Counted from the stretch's first letter, positions 44,928-54,058 are shown. The stretch is 64,000 nt of DNA from Nosocomiicoccus ampullae (GCF_019357495.1 NZ_CP079110.1:1240001-1304000), one strand, 5' to 3'. The notes: generated from the letters alone by a model not told the origin. Numbers and translations are program-made.

Positions 44928-45929
44928 TTGGTTATTATCGTTAAAGTAAGTATTCTCGATTATGCAGTCGTTGACGAAGGTAAAGATGGAGTAACAGCAG
45001 TAAACGAAACAGTCGAGCTTGTAAAACACGCAGAACAATTAAACTTTAGTCGTTTCTTTGTCGCAGAGCATCACAATGTTAAAGCATTCGCAAGCAGTAG
45101 TCCAGAGTTACTAATTATGAAGTTACTCGGTGAAACTAAAACGATAAACATCGGTTCAGCTGGTGTTATGATTCCGCACTATGCACCGTTAAAAATCGCA
45201 GAAAATTTTAGTATGCTTGAAGCACTCTACCCTGGTCGTGTAGACTTAGGTGTTGGAAATACACTCGGAACAACTATTGTTCAAAAGGCTATGGAATCTT
45301 CAAGAGAAAACTTTGACTATGAATCGCATCTAAAAGAAGTTCAGGATTTACTTTCTAACGATTCAAAAGAGAATATTACAGTCCATCCACTCATAAAAAC
45401 ACCTCCGAACATGTGGGTGTTAAGTACAAGCCAACGCTCAGCAAAAATGGCAGCAAAATTAGGTATGGGATATATTTTTGGTTTCTTCCCTTATGCATCA
45501 ACAGATAAAACGTTAGCAGCAAAACATGCGATTGAAATTTACAAGAATGAATTTAAACCTTCAAAAACAAATGACACAGCACACGCAGCAATTGCAGTGT
45601 TTGTCGTTATCGCAGATACTACAGAAGAAGCCAATCGTTTAACGAAATCATTAGATGTATGGTTACTCGGTAAAAATAATTTTAACGAATTTAGTCATTT
45701 TCCATCAGTAGAAACTGCTGAGAATTATAATTTTACGCAGACAGATTTAAGACGTATAAAGAGTAATCGTACACGTATGGTCATCGGTAACAAAACAACG
45801 ATTAAAAAAGAACTTACTGACTTGGCAGAAGAATTAAATGCCGATGAACTAGTCGTCATTCCACTTATGCCAGAATTTAAAAATAGAAAACATGCGTTAA
45901 CACTATTAAGTGAAGCATTTGATTTATAA
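44928..45929 (+). CDS. LLM class flavin-dependent oxidoreductase, MsnO8 type
   Basis: Luciferase-like monooxygenase of about 333 residues, with VAEHHNVKAFASSSPELL near residue 42, GSAGVMIPHYAPLK, RVDLGVGNTLG and FLGFF-type barrel strands. It probably oxidises an unknown substrate with reduced flavin. The start is unclear: the frame's TTG at 44928 directly abuts AAGGA. The nearest codons at good spacing are ATT and ATC; homologues begin with the equivalent of VKVSILDY. It is the first gene of the SirTM cluster and is followed by gcvH-L at 18 bases. Confidence 0.88.
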   Translation: MVIIVKVSILDYAVVDEGKDGVTAVNETVELVKHAEQLNFSRFFVAEHHNVKAFASSSPELLIMKLLGETKTINIGSAGVMIPHYAPLKIAENFSMLEALYPGRVDLGVGNTLGTTIVQKAMESSRENFDYESHLKEVQDLLSNDSKENITVHPLIKTPPNMWVLSTSQRSAKMAAKLGMGYIFGFFPYASTDKTLAAKHAIEIYKNEFKPSKTNDTAHAAIAVFVVIADTTEEANRLTKSLDVWLLGKNNFNEFSHFPSVETAENYNFTQTDLRRIKSNRTRMVIGNKTTIKKELTDLAEELNADELVVIPLMPEFKNRKHALTLLSEAFDL

Positions 45930-45947
45930 AAGGAAGGATTGTTTTAT

Positions 45948-46283
45948 ATGAGAAGAACAGCAAACTATTTATGGATTGAAAAAAAAGGTGAAGAATATAC
46001 ACTTATTTTAACACCTGAACTACAAGATGACATTGGAACTGTTGGTTATGTTCAATTTAGTAAAGACGACGAAGTGAAAAAAGATGATTCACTTCTAGAA
46101 TTAGAAGGCTCAAAAACTGTACTCGATTTAATGTCACCACTTAACGGTACAGTTATTGAAAGAAACACTAAAGCAATCGACAACCCTGAAATCTTAAACT
46201 CTTCAGATCCAGAGGAAAGCTGGGTAGTAAAACTAACAAACGTTGATGAAGGCGAATTTAACGCTCTAGACGAAGCAAAATAA
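45948..46283 (+). CDS. GcvH-like lipoyl-carrier protein (GcvH-L)
   Basis: A 111-residue lipoyl domain that resembles the glycine cleavage H protein but is not part of a gcv operon. The lipoyl lysine is Lys56 in LEGSKTV. Asp27 and Asp28 follow TPEL, and an Asp near this place is the reported ADP-ribosylation site in the S. aureus homologue. I use the ATG at 45948, nine bases after GGAAGGA; a TTG at 45939 is closer to that site. In S. aureus it is lipoylated by LplA2 and ADP-ribosylated by SirTM. Confidence 0.93.
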   Translation: MRRTANYLWIEKKGEEYTLILTPELQDDIGTVGYVQFSKDDEVKKDDSLLELEGSKTVLDLMSPLNGTVIERNTKAIDNPEILNSSDPEESWVVKLTNVDEGEFNALDEAK

Positions 46284-46291
46284 TATGAACT

Positions 46292-46324
46292 AAGCTTACA
46301 ATTTTAAAATTGTAAGCTTTTTTA
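46292..46324 (+). terminator. Strong internal terminator between gcvH-L and the macrodomain gene
   Basis: A 28-base perfect palindrome (46292-46319, arms of 14) is followed by T runs. It looks like a Rho-independent terminator within the cluster. The downstream genes may depend on read-through, antitermination or their own promoter. Confidence 0.82.
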
Positions 46325-46346
46325 AAGCGAGAAAGGCTGGAGTCAC

Positions 46347-47117
46347 GTGAATTTAAAAGAAAACACAAAAGATTTAATCACATATCTACAAAATGAAGCA
46401 CATATAACGAATACACTACCAACTAACATCGATCATGCATTTAATATGTACCGTGATCTCGTCAATGTGCGTAATCCTAAATTATTACCCGAGAAATATT
46501 TAAATATTCAAGACGAATTTTTAAAAGAATATAACCATGATATCGTCAACTTTAACGATCTATCACCTATAAAAAATAATTCACAGCTTTATTTATTTCA
46601 AGGTGACATAACTACGTTAAAAATTGATGGGATTGTAAATGCTGCAAACTCTGATTTACTCGGTTGTTTTATCAAAGGGCACCACTGCATCGATAATATT
46701 ATCCATACGAAAGCAGGCGTACAACTACGCTACGAATGCTCTAAAATTATGGAGGTACAAGGTAGAAAAGAAGCTGTCGGTCGTGCGAAGATTACAGACG
46801 CGTATAACTTACCGTCAAAATACGTCATACACACTGTCGGTCCTTATGTGAAAAGTAAACAAGCATCGAATATGCAAAAAGATTTACTCAAAAAATGTTA
46901 TACGAGTGTATTAAAATTAGCTGATGAAAACAATTTAAAGTCAATCGCTTTTTGTAGTATATCTACAGGAGTCTTCGGATTTCCAAAAAAAGAAGCGGCA
47001 ACAATCGCAACAAATGCAGTTAAAGAATATTTAGAAGATACACACTCTACTATAAATGTTGTGTTTAACGTATTTTCTGATGAAGATTATGAAATATATA
47101 ATCGTATTTTAAACTAG
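46347..47117 (+). CDS. Zinc-containing macrodomain protein, MacroD type of the SirTM operon
   Basis: A 256-residue protein with an N-terminal helical extension of about 80 residues and a macrodomain. It has the ADP-ribose motif GIVNAANSDLLG and the zinc-type insertion CFIKGHHCID, then YVIHTVGP and SIAFCSISTGVFGFPKK. Zinc macrodomains of this class remove ADP-ribose from GcvH-L in staphylococci and streptococci. GTG start with GGAG upstream. It lies 12 bases before the sirtuin gene. Confidence 0.92.
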   Translation: MNLKENTKDLITYLQNEAHITNTLPTNIDHAFNMYRDLVNVRNPKLLPEKYLNIQDEFLKEYNHDIVNFNDLSPIKNNSQLYLFQGDITTLKIDGIVNAANSDLLGCFIKGHHCIDNIIHTKAGVQLRYECSKIMEVQGRKEAVGRAKITDAYNLPSKYVIHTVGPYVKSKQASNMQKDLLKKCYTSVLKLADENNLKSIAFCSISTGVFGFPKKEAATIATNAVKEYLEDTHSTINVVFNVFSDEDYEIYNRILN

Positions 47118-47129
47118 AAAGGGATTACT

Positions 47130-48020
47130 ATGTCTACTTGGAATATTAAAACAAATACTTCAGATGAGGAAACACTCGCTGAACTGATTAAAGAAGCAGA
47201 TGCTGTTGTCGTTGGTATTGGTGCTGGAATGTCAGCATCTGATGGATTTACTTATGTTGGAGATCGTTTTAAGAAAAACTTCCCAGACTTTATCGAAAAA
47301 TATGGATTTTTCGATATGCTACAAGCAAGCCTCTTTGATTTCCCAACAACAGAAGAATATTGGGCATTTCAAAGTCGTTTCGTAAAATTAAACTATCTCG
47401 ACCAACCTGTCGGTAAATCATACACTTTGTTACGAGAAATGTTAGAAGAAAAACCATATTTCGTCATTACAACAAACGCTGATAATGCATTTTACAAAGC
47501 AGATTATAATATGGATAAAGTATTCTACTATCAAGGTGAATACGCACTGATGCAGTGCAGTCAATTCTGTCATAACGACACATATCGTGACGATGAAATG
47601 ATGTTAAAAATGGTCGAACAACAAGAGGATATGAAAGTTCCGTACGAGCTCATTCCATTTTGTCCTAAATGTAACGCTAAAATGGAAATTAATAAGCGTA
47701 ACGCTGAAAAAGGAATGGTCGAAAGCCCTCATTTCTTTGAACAAAAAGAGAGATACGAAACATTTTTAAACGAGCATCAAACCGGGAAAGTAATCTACTT
47801 AGAAATCGGCGTCGGCTATACGACACCTCAGTTTATTAAACATCCGTTCTGGAGATTCACTAGAAATAACCCCGATGCTAAGTTCGTTACTATGAACCAA
47901 AAAGCTTACCGAATTCCTAATGATATAAAACCACACTCTATTACTTTAACTGACGATATTCAAAAAACGATCGTCGGTGCAAATCAAATTTTAAAGGAGC
48001 AAAATTATGTATCTAATTGA
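47130..48020 (+). CDS. SirTM-class sirtuin (protein ADP-ribosyltransferase)
   Basis: A 296-residue class M sirtuin. It has the Rossmann [11 protein letters not shown] near residue 32, ITTNADNAF near residue 118, and [14 protein letters not shown], where the usual catalytic His is Gln. This is the known hallmark of SirTM: it ADP-ribosylates GcvH-L and does not deacylate. Zinc Cys pairs are CSQFC and CPKC. It overlaps lplA2 by 14 bases, which fits a coupled lipoylation/ADP-ribosylation pathway in redox defence. Confidence 0.93.
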   Translation: MSTWNIKTNTSDEETLAELIKEADAVVVGIGAGMSASDGFTYVGDRFKKNFPDFIEKYGFFDMLQASLFDFPTTEEYWAFQSRFVKLNYLDQPVGKSYTLLREMLEEKPYFVITTNADNAFYKADYNMDKVFYYQGEYALMQCSQFCHNDTYRDDEMMLKMVEQQEDMKVPYELIPFCPKCNAKMEINKRNAEKGMVESPHFFEQKERYETFLNEHQTGKVIYLEIGVGYTTPQFIKHPFWRFTRNNPDAKFVTMNQKAYRIPNDIKPHSITLTDDIQKTIVGANQILKEQNYVSN

Positions 48021-49029
48021 ACCATTTCGTAACGGAGAATATGTAGACGACGGTGCCTACGCACTTGCAATGCAAGTATATGCAAACGAAAATATTTTCT
48101 TAGATGAAGGAATCATCTTTCCTTATTACTGCAAACCTAAAATAGAGATTGGACGTTTCCAAAACGCACGTGCAGAAGTTAATCAAGATTATTTAGATGA
48201 AAATGGAATTATCGTTGTACGACGTGATACTGGAGGTGGCGCGGTACTTGTTGATGAAGGTGCAGTCAACGTTTGTTTCTTAATTCCTGAAGAAAGTGGT
48301 CTATATGGTAACTACAAAATGATGTACGAACCAGTGATTCAAGCACTGAAAAATTTAGGCGTTAAAAATGTTGAACAAAGTGGACGTAACGACCTACTCA
48401 TCGACGGTAAAAAAGTATCAGGTGCTGCGATGACAAAAGCACACGGTCGTGTCTATGGTGGTTTCTCATTACTGTTAGATATCCACCCTGAACGTATGCT
48501 TGAATCATTAAACCCAAATCAAAAGAAAATCGAGTCTAAAGGGATTAAATCAGTCAGAAGTCGTGTAACGAGTATTCGTGAACATTTAAAACCAGAGCTT
48601 CAAGATATTACAACAGATGAATTTAAAGATTTAATTATTAAAGAATTACTCGATATTACGTCAGTTGATGACGCAAAACGTTATGAATTTACCGATGAAG
48701 ACTGGAAAAACATCGACAAACTCGTCGACGAGAAATACAAAAATTGGGATTGGAACTATGGGAATTCACCAAGCTATAGTTACCAAAGAGATGGTCGTAC
48801 CACAGCGGGAACAGTTGATATTCACTTAGAAATTGAAGAAGGACGTATTGAAAAATGCCATATTTATGGAGACTTCTTCGGCCAAGGTGAAATTACTGAC
48901 GTAAGTAATCATTTAATTGGTACAAGAGTAAAACGTGAAGACTTACTTGAAAGACTTTCTGAAATCGATCTTAATTATTACTTCGGTAATATTACTAAAG
49001 AAGAACTCACTGATTTAATTTTAAGCTAA
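48007..49029 (+). CDS. lplA2: Lipoate-protein ligase LplA2
   Basis: A 340-residue ligase with an N-terminal catalytic domain: [18 protein letters not shown] near residue 77 and [16 protein letters not shown] with the catalytic lysine. The C-terminal lipoate-ligase domain follows. It is expected to attach lipoate to GcvH-L. It overlaps the sirtuin gene and ends in a terminator. The S. aureus cluster has the same ligase as its last gene. Confidence 0.94.
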   Translation: MYLIEPFRNGEYVDDGAYALAMQVYANENIFLDEGIIFPYYCKPKIEIGRFQNARAEVNQDYLDENGIIVVRRDTGGGAVLVDEGAVNVCFLIPEESGLYGNYKMMYEPVIQALKNLGVKNVEQSGRNDLLIDGKKVSGAAMTKAHGRVYGGFSLLLDIHPERMLESLNPNQKKIESKGIKSVRSRVTSIREHLKPELQDITTDEFKDLIIKELLDITSVDDAKRYEFTDEDWKNIDKLVDEKYKNWDWNYGNSPSYSYQRDGRTTAGTVDIHLEIEEGRIEKCHIYGDFFGQGEITDVSNHLIGTRVKREDLLERLSEIDLNYYFGNITKEELTDLILS

Positions 49030-49041
49030 TTGAATATAAGA

Positions 49042-49076
49042 AAAGACGACTGCGATTATTATTCGCGGTCGTCTTT
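49042..49076. terminator. Terminator between lplA2 and the small membrane protein gene
   Basis: Arms of 14 pairs (49042-49055 and 49063-49076, one G-U) with loop TTATTAT. It overlaps the stop of the convergent gene. Short T-run on the right. Confidence 0.82.
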
Positions 49077-49280
49077 CATTTCTTCAACGCTCGGACGGTG
49101 TTTTCTATATGAGAGTAATAGTAATGTAAAAATAATAAATAGTACAATTAGTAATCCGAATATAAGTACATAGCTCAGTGGGTTCTCTTGAGTAATTGCT
49201 CCAGTTACTGAAAAGATTGTACCACCTGTAAACAATGCACCTATAAATGCATATACAAATACTTGCCAAGTTTTCATCAT
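49059..49280 (-). CDS. Small membrane protein, 73 residues, unknown
   Basis: Two hydrophobic helices (about residues 5-27 and 34-58), then a basic-to-acidic tail, RKHRPSVEEMKDDRE. I use the ATG at 49280, with AGGAG upstream; the frame continues to 49310 without a site. It is convergent with lplA2 and separate from the met operon. I do not recognise a family; a role in membrane stress is only a guess. Confidence 0.7.
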   Translation of the reverse strand: MMKTWQVFVYAFIGALFTGGTIFSVTGAITQENPLSYVLIFGLLIVLFIIFTLLLLSYRKHRPSVEEMKDDRE

Positions 49281-49366
49281 AAGATATCTCCTACCTCTTA
49301 TTAATTCCAATGTAACATGACTATCGTATCACTTTACATGCATTTTTGAATATTTCGTTACATTTA

Positions 49367-50530
49367 CTATTCTTCCCATAAATGTTTAATTGATTTAAAT
49401 CGCTCAATACATTCTTCTAAATCTTCATCTGGAATCGCAAGAGATACTCTAATTCTGTTTTCACCAAGCGGTCCAAACGGAACTCCTGGAATAACCATGA
49501 TGGATTGTTCTTTTAATAAGTATTCAAAGAACTCTTCACCGTTAAATCCTTTTGGTGTCTCTACCCATCCGAATATTCCACCTTCGATATTATTTACCGG
49601 AATACCCGCTTCACGAAGTCCATTTAAAAATTTATCGCGTCGACGTTTAAAGATTTCATTTTGCTTTACTAAAAAGTCATCTGAATCATTTAATGCTGTT
49701 GTAGCAGCTTCTTGTTGAACTCCCCACATACCAGCTTGTGAATATGCGTGGTATCTATTTAAAGTACCAACCATATCTTTATTTCCTACAGCAAATCCGA
49801 TACGAAAACCAGACATGTTAAATCCTTTAGATAATGAGAATAATTCCATTGATGTTTCAAAGTTTTGATCGCTTTGTAAAATACTCGGTGCTTTTTTATC
49901 AAAACCAAATGCAGAATAAGCAAAATCGTTAATAATCATAGTGTTCGTATTCTTAAAACGTTCAACTGTTTCATCAAAAAATTCTTTAGTTGCTACTGCA
50001 CCGAGTGGATTTGAAGGATAGTTTAAAACAATTAAACGCGCATTATCTAATTCTTCTTGGTTTAAACGATTATAGTCTGGTAAAAAATTATTTTCTTCTG
50101 TTAAATCTAAGTTATATTGCTCACCACCTGCAAGCTTAACTCCTGGTAAATAATCCACATACCCAGGATTAGGAAGAAACACACCTTCACCAGGCTCGAT
50201 AAAGAAACTTGGAAATGTAAGTATTGCGTTCTTAGTACCGTAAAGTAATGCAATATTTTCATCTTCTAAATGTACATCATAATGTCTTTTATAAAAATCT
50301 TTAACTGCTTGAATTAAATTCTCTCGAACTTTAAATCCTGCATATTTATGATTTTGAATATCATCTATCGATGATTTTACGCTTTCTAAAACGTGATCCG
50401 GAGTACGCCCATCTGGTACTCCAATCGACATGTTGATTAATTCTTTGTCGCTAATTTCAATATCTTTTAAACGGTCATCAAGCGTACTAAAGAAATCTAC
50501 TTCTAATCTTTTTAAGCGTGAGTTTGTCAA
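49367..50530 (-). CDS. PLP-dependent class I/II aminotransferase
   Basis: A 387-residue fold-type I aminotransferase. The PLP lysine is in SLSKGFNMSGFRIGF near residue 233, LNYPSNPLGAVA near residue 168 and Asp in MIINDFAYSAF near residue 200. The substrate cannot be read from sequence. TTG start at 50530 after GGAGG, only 2 bases past the upstream binding-protein stop, so it is the last gene of the SAM-riboswitch operon. That context suggests methionine or its keto acid (methionine salvage) or a cysteine-related reaction. Confidence 0.88.
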   Translation of the reverse strand: MTNSRLKRLEVDFFSTLDDRLKDIEISDKELINMSIGVPDGRTPDHVLESVKSSIDDIQNHKYAGFKVRENLIQAVKDFYKRHYDVHLEDENIALLYGTKNAILTFPSFFIEPGEGVFLPNPGYVDYLPGVKLAGGEQYNLDLTEENNFLPDYNRLNQEELDNARLIVLNYPSNPLGAVATKEFFDETVERFKNTNTMIINDFAYSAFGFDKKAPSILQSDQNFETSMELFSLSKGFNMSGFRIGFAVGNKDMVGTLNRYHAYSQAGMWGVQQEAATTALNDSDDFLVKQNEIFKRRRDKFLNGLREAGIPVNNIEGGIFGWVETPKGFNGEEFFEYLLKEQSIMVIPGVPFGPLGENRIRVSLAIPDEDLEECIERFKSIKHLWEE

Positions 50531-50532
50531 TA

Positions 50533-51336
50533 TTATTCATCCTCCGGTTTGTCAAAACCTTTAAATTCCTCGTCTATAACTTCGTTAAATCCTTCAGATT
50601 GTACTGCTTTAATTAAGTCTTCACGAACTTTATCAGATGCTAAATCATCGTTTACAACGATTCTATTTCTAAAGTATTTTGACATTTTTTCTAAGACGAG
50701 CGCATCTTCTAGTTTCATATCACTTGCGAGGGCGAAGTTACCTGGGACAAGTGATAGCCCGATTTGATCGACACTTCTAGGAAGCTGACCTGCATCTTGG
50801 AACACAAACTTTAAGTTCTTGTTATTTTCTATAATATCATCTTCTGTGATATCAAAGATATCAACATCTTCTTTTAATTTAATTAAGCCAGCATCATCTA
50901 ATACCATAAACGCTCGACTCATGTTTGTCGGATCTGGTGGTAAAGCGACTTCGCTACCACTTTCAATCTCTTCTAAAGAATCATATTTACCAGAATATAG
51001 TCCCATTGGTGCAGTCGGCACTTGAATTAAATCTATTAAATTTGCGTCGTTTTTATCATTATAGTCATTCATAAATGTAATATTTTGAAATAGATTTGCA
51101 TCTAAATCACCGTTTTCAAGTGCGGTATTAGGTTGAATCCAATCTGAATACTCAACGACCTCAACAGTATAGCCCATATCTTCAAGTTCAGGTCGAATCG
51201 CTTTTTCAACCATATCTGTAAATGGCCCACTCGTTGCACCGATGACAATTTTTTCTTCTGCTTTTTCTTGGAGTAAAAACCAAGATAAAAATACAACAAT
51301 GAGTGTACCAACTAAAAATTGTATTATTCCTTTCAT
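50533..51336 (-). CDS. NlpA/MetQ-family methionine-binding protein, second copy, membrane-anchored
   Basis: A 267-residue substrate-binding protein of the NlpA family. It has IGATSGPFTDMVEKAI near residue 32, GDLDANLFQNITFMN, LPPDPTNMSRA and QDAGQLPRSVDQIG. The N-terminus is one hydrophobic helix (about residues 5-22) with no Cys in the protein, so it cannot be a lipoprotein and probably stays as a membrane-anchored protein. It is a close paralogue of its upstream neighbour. It may bind methionine or a related compound. Confidence 0.9.
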   Translation of the reverse strand: MKGIIQFLVGTLIVVFLSWFLLQEKAEEKIVIGATSGPFTDMVEKAIRPELEDMGYTVEVVEYSDWIQPNTALENGDLDANLFQNITFMNDYNDKNDANLIDLIQVPTAPMGLYSGKYDSLEEIESGSEVALPPDPTNMSRAFMVLDDAGLIKLKEDVDIFDITEDDIIENNKNLKFVFQDAGQLPRSVDQIGLSLVPGNFALASDMKLEDALVLEKMSKYFRNRIVVNDDLASDKVREDLIKAVQSEGFNEVIDEEFKGFDKPEDE

Positions 51337-51348
51337 CTAATCCCTCTT

Positions 51349-52149
51349 TTACTCTTCACTTAGTACGAATCCGTCGAAGTCTTCTTCAATAACTTCTTTA
51401 AAATTTTCAGATTCAACTGATTTTATTAAGTCTTTTGCTAATTGTGAATCTTTGTTTTCTTCATCTACAACGACTAGCGTTGTAATTTGATTATGCATTT
51501 TTTCTAATTGAATTGAATCATTTAAATCTAATCCACTGACAATCGCATAACTCCCTGGAACCATTGATAACCCGATTTGGTCTACACTTCTTGGTAGTTG
51601 TCCTGCATCTTGGAATATAAATTTCAGATCTTTTTTATTTTCAATAATATCTGATTCTGTCAGTCTAAATAGATCTGCATCTTCTTTTAACGTAATTAAA
51701 CCAGCGTCATCCAATACTTTAAATGATCTTGATACGTTGGCTGGATCTGGTGGTAAGGCAATTTCACTGCCCTGCTCGATTTCATCTAATGAGTTATATT
51801 TATTAGAATAGAGTGCCATTGGTGCAGTTGGCACCTCAATTAAGCTGACTAAATTTTCATTTTCTGAATCATTAAAGTTATCCATAAACCATTTATTTTG
51901 ATAAACGTTCGCATCTAAATGACCGTTAATTAGTGCATTGTTTGGCTGAATGTAATCTGAATATTCTACAACTTCTACAGTATATCCCATATTTTCTAAC
52001 TCTGGCTTCATACCATTATTCACCATATCTGTATAAGGACCACTCGTTGCACCTATCGTAATAATTTCGCCTTCTTTTTCATTTAGTAAAAAGAGAGATA
52101 GCCCGATGACAACGAGACAAGATACTAGAAATAAAACAATATTTCTCAT
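51349..52149 (-). CDS. NlpA/MetQ-family methionine-binding protein, first copy
   Basis: A 266-residue binding protein close to the next gene: IGATSGPYTDMVNNGM, GHLDANVYQN, LPPDPANVSRS and QDAGQLPRSVDQIG. One Cys is present at 11 (LVSC), but it lies inside the hydrophobic helix with a further hydrophobic stretch after it, so a normal lipobox is doubtful. The tandem arrangement with different loops suggests duplication and specialisation, for example toward D- or L-methionine, its sulfoxide or a peptide. Confidence 0.9.
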   Translation of the reverse strand: MRNIVLFLVSCLVVIGLSLFLLNEKEGEIITIGATSGPYTDMVNNGMKPELENMGYTVEVVEYSDYIQPNNALINGHLDANVYQNKWFMDNFNDSENENLVSLIEVPTAPMALYSNKYNSLDEIEQGSEIALPPDPANVSRSFKVLDDAGLITLKEDADLFRLTESDIIENKKDLKFIFQDAGQLPRSVDQIGLSMVPGSYAIVSGLDLNDSIQLEKMHNQITTLVVVDEENKDSQLAKDLIKSVESENFKEVIEEDFDGFVLSEE

Positions 52150-52153
52150 ATTC

Positions 52154-52807
52154 CTACCCCTCTCTATTACTTAAGAAATCTCCAATCCACTGAACAAGTT
52201 GAACGATAATTATTAATAATACAACCGTAATTAACATTACGAACGTATCATAGCGGTAATAACCATATCGGATCGCTAAGTCACCGATACCCCCACCACC
52301 AACAACTCCTGCTGTCGCACTAAATGCGATAATAGAGATGATTGTTAACGTAATCGCTTGTGTTAAACTTCTTTTTGATTCTGGGATTAACACGTCAGTA
52401 ATAATTTGTGAAAGTGGTGCACCACCAGCAATACTTGCTTCAATTACTCCTTTGTCGATACTGTGAAAACTTGATTCTGCAAGTCTCGCAAATAACGGAA
52501 TTGCCGCAATACTTAGTGCGACTGATGCAAATATTGGACCGTGTGATGCATTTACTAACCAAGTTGCAAATGGCATAATTGCAACGATTAAAATAATGAA
52601 CGGGAAACTACGTACAACGTTTACTATAAATCCTAAAACTGTATTTAAAGTTTTGGCTTTAAATAATTGACGTTCACTCGTTACAAAAAGTAAAATTCCT
52701 AATGGTAATCCAATTAATACCGCAAAGAAAATTGAAATAGATACCATCAAAACTGTTTCTAAAAATGAGCGGTATAGTAATGGTAAAATAGTGTCTAATT
52801 TATCCAT
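52154..52807 (-). CDS. metI: Methionine ABC transporter permease MetI
   Basis: A 217-residue permease with about five helices. The EAA loop is ESSFHSIDKGVIEASIAGG near residue 115, which contacts the ATPase. It begins MDKLDTILPLLYRSFLETVL. Its start overlaps the metN stop by 8 bases, and metQ copies follow at 4 bases. Confidence 0.93.
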   Translation of the reverse strand: MDKLDTILPLLYRSFLETVLMVSISIFFAVLIGLPLGILLFVTSERQLFKAKTLNTVLGFIVNVVRSFPFIILIVAIMPFATWLVNASHGPIFASVALSIAAIPLFARLAESSFHSIDKGVIEASIAGGAPLSQIITDVLIPESKRSLTQAITLTIISIIAFSATAGVVGGGGIGDLAIRYGYYRYDTFVMLITVVLLIIIVQLVQWIGDFLSNREG

Positions 52808-53816
52808 AAATTTCAGCCCTCTCTAACCCTTTAGTATCATCAATATGTTCAAAGAATCGTTTAATTTCAGCTTCATCTCCAACTACTTGCAACATAAGTA
52901 AGCCAAGTGGATCACCATTAATATATTCGATACGACCGTTTAAAATACTAATATCTAAATCAAATAGCTTATATAACTGATTTAAATGATTTCCTTCCGC
53001 AGTATCTTTTACGAACTTTAACGTAATTATACGATTCGTATTAGACGTTTGAATATGCGGAGGTACTTCGAAATCGTAAATCTCTTGAACAAACCCTTTT
53101 GTCACACTGTGTGTTGGGTTACTAAAAATGTTATATACGTTATCAATTTCGATAATCTCACCATTTGACATTACTCCAACGCGATGTGCGACTTCTTTAA
53201 TGACTTCCATTTCGTGAGTAATTAATACGATCGTTAGCCCGAGTTTTTTATTGATATCTTTTAATAGATTTAATATCTCTTTAGTAATTTCCGGGTCTAA
53301 TGCACTTGTTGCTTCGTCACAAAGTAATACTTCTGGGTCATTGGCAAGTGCTCTTGCAATTCCGACACGCTGTTTTTGACCACCACTTAGATTACTTGGG
53401 AGGACGTCTTTTTTATCAGATAGGCCAACGAGTTTCAACAACTCATTGACTTTAGCATCTCTTTTATCTTTTGGATATTTCGCTGCTTTTAAAACGAATT
53501 TGATATTTTCAGATACTGTTTTACTACTAATTAAGTTAAAGTGCTGAAACACCATACCAATCTTTTGTCTTTTAACACGAAGTTTTTCTTTAGATAATTT
53601 TGTTAAGTTATCCTCTCCGACAATCACTTCACCACTTGTTGGAGTTTCAAGTAAGTTAATCAGTCGAATTAAAGTACTCTTACCTGCACCACTAAAACCA
53701 ATCAGACCAAAAATTTCACCAGATTTAATATGTAAATCTGTCATTTTTAACGCTTCAACTGACTTATCTTTTAACTGATATGTCTTTTTAACGCCTTTTA
53801 ATTCAATACTACTCAA
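52800..53816 (-). CDS. metN: Methionine ABC transporter ATP-binding protein MetN
   Basis: A 338-residue ATPase with Walker A GFSGAGKST near residue 40, signature LSGGQKQR, Walker B VLLCDEATSALDP and the H-loop ITHEM. The C-terminal NIL/C2 domain, about residues 260-338, is the methionine-sensing regulatory domain of MetN. I use the TTG at 53816 after GGGGGGA; the frame continues upstream into the riboswitch terminator. First gene of the SAM-riboswitch operon. Confidence 0.93.
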   Translation of the reverse strand: MSSIELKGVKKTYQLKDKSVEALKMTDLHIKSGEIFGLIGFSGAGKSTLIRLINLLETPTSGEVIVGEDNLTKLSKEKLRVKRQKIGMVFQHFNLISSKTVSENIKFVLKAAKYPKDKRDAKVNELLKLVGLSDKKDVLPSNLSGGQKQRVGIARALANDPEVLLCDEATSALDPEITKEILNLLKDINKKLGLTIVLITHEMEVIKEVAHRVGVMSNGEIIEIDNVYNIFSNPTHSVTKGFVQEIYDFEVPPHIQTSNTNRIITLKFVKDTAEGNHLNQLYKLFDLDISILNGRIEYINGDPLGLLMLQVVGDEAEIKRFFEHIDDTKGLERAEIYG

Positions 53817-53835
53817 AACAAATCCCCCCTGTAAT

Positions 53836-53977
53836 AATAAAAAAACCATTTACTCTATATGAGAGCAAATGGTGTTTAGATATCTGTCAAGCATCTGCTC
53901 GTTGGATTTAGCACAGTACTATAAAAGCCCGCTGCTGAACTGTCATTGGGCCAAATCCCTCGAGTTCTCTTGATATT
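53836..53977 (-). promoter_or_regulatory. SAM-I riboswitch (S-box) with terminator, controls the met operon
   Basis: On the minus strand the aptamer shows P1 arms ATATC/GATAT (53971-53977 and 53880-53884) and the S-box core GAGGGATTTGGCCC, CAGCAGC and GTGCTAAATCC. The expression platform is a terminator: ACCATTTGCTCT pairs with AGAGTAAATGGT (53845-53873), followed by U7. SAM should fold the aptamer and end transcription before metN. Confidence 0.94.
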
Positions 53978-53997
53978 TATTATTTAATTTAATGATA

Positions 53998-54026
53998 ATC
54001 GTATATTACTTTTTAATGTTTGGCAA
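53998..54026 (-). promoter_or_regulatory. Promoter of the met operon
   Basis: TTGCCA (54021-54026), 17-base spacer and TACGAT (53998-54003) on the minus strand, about 20 bases before the riboswitch. Confidence 0.45.
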
Positions 54027-54058
54027 TACCTTTTTCTAAATTGTTTGAAAATTCTTTA

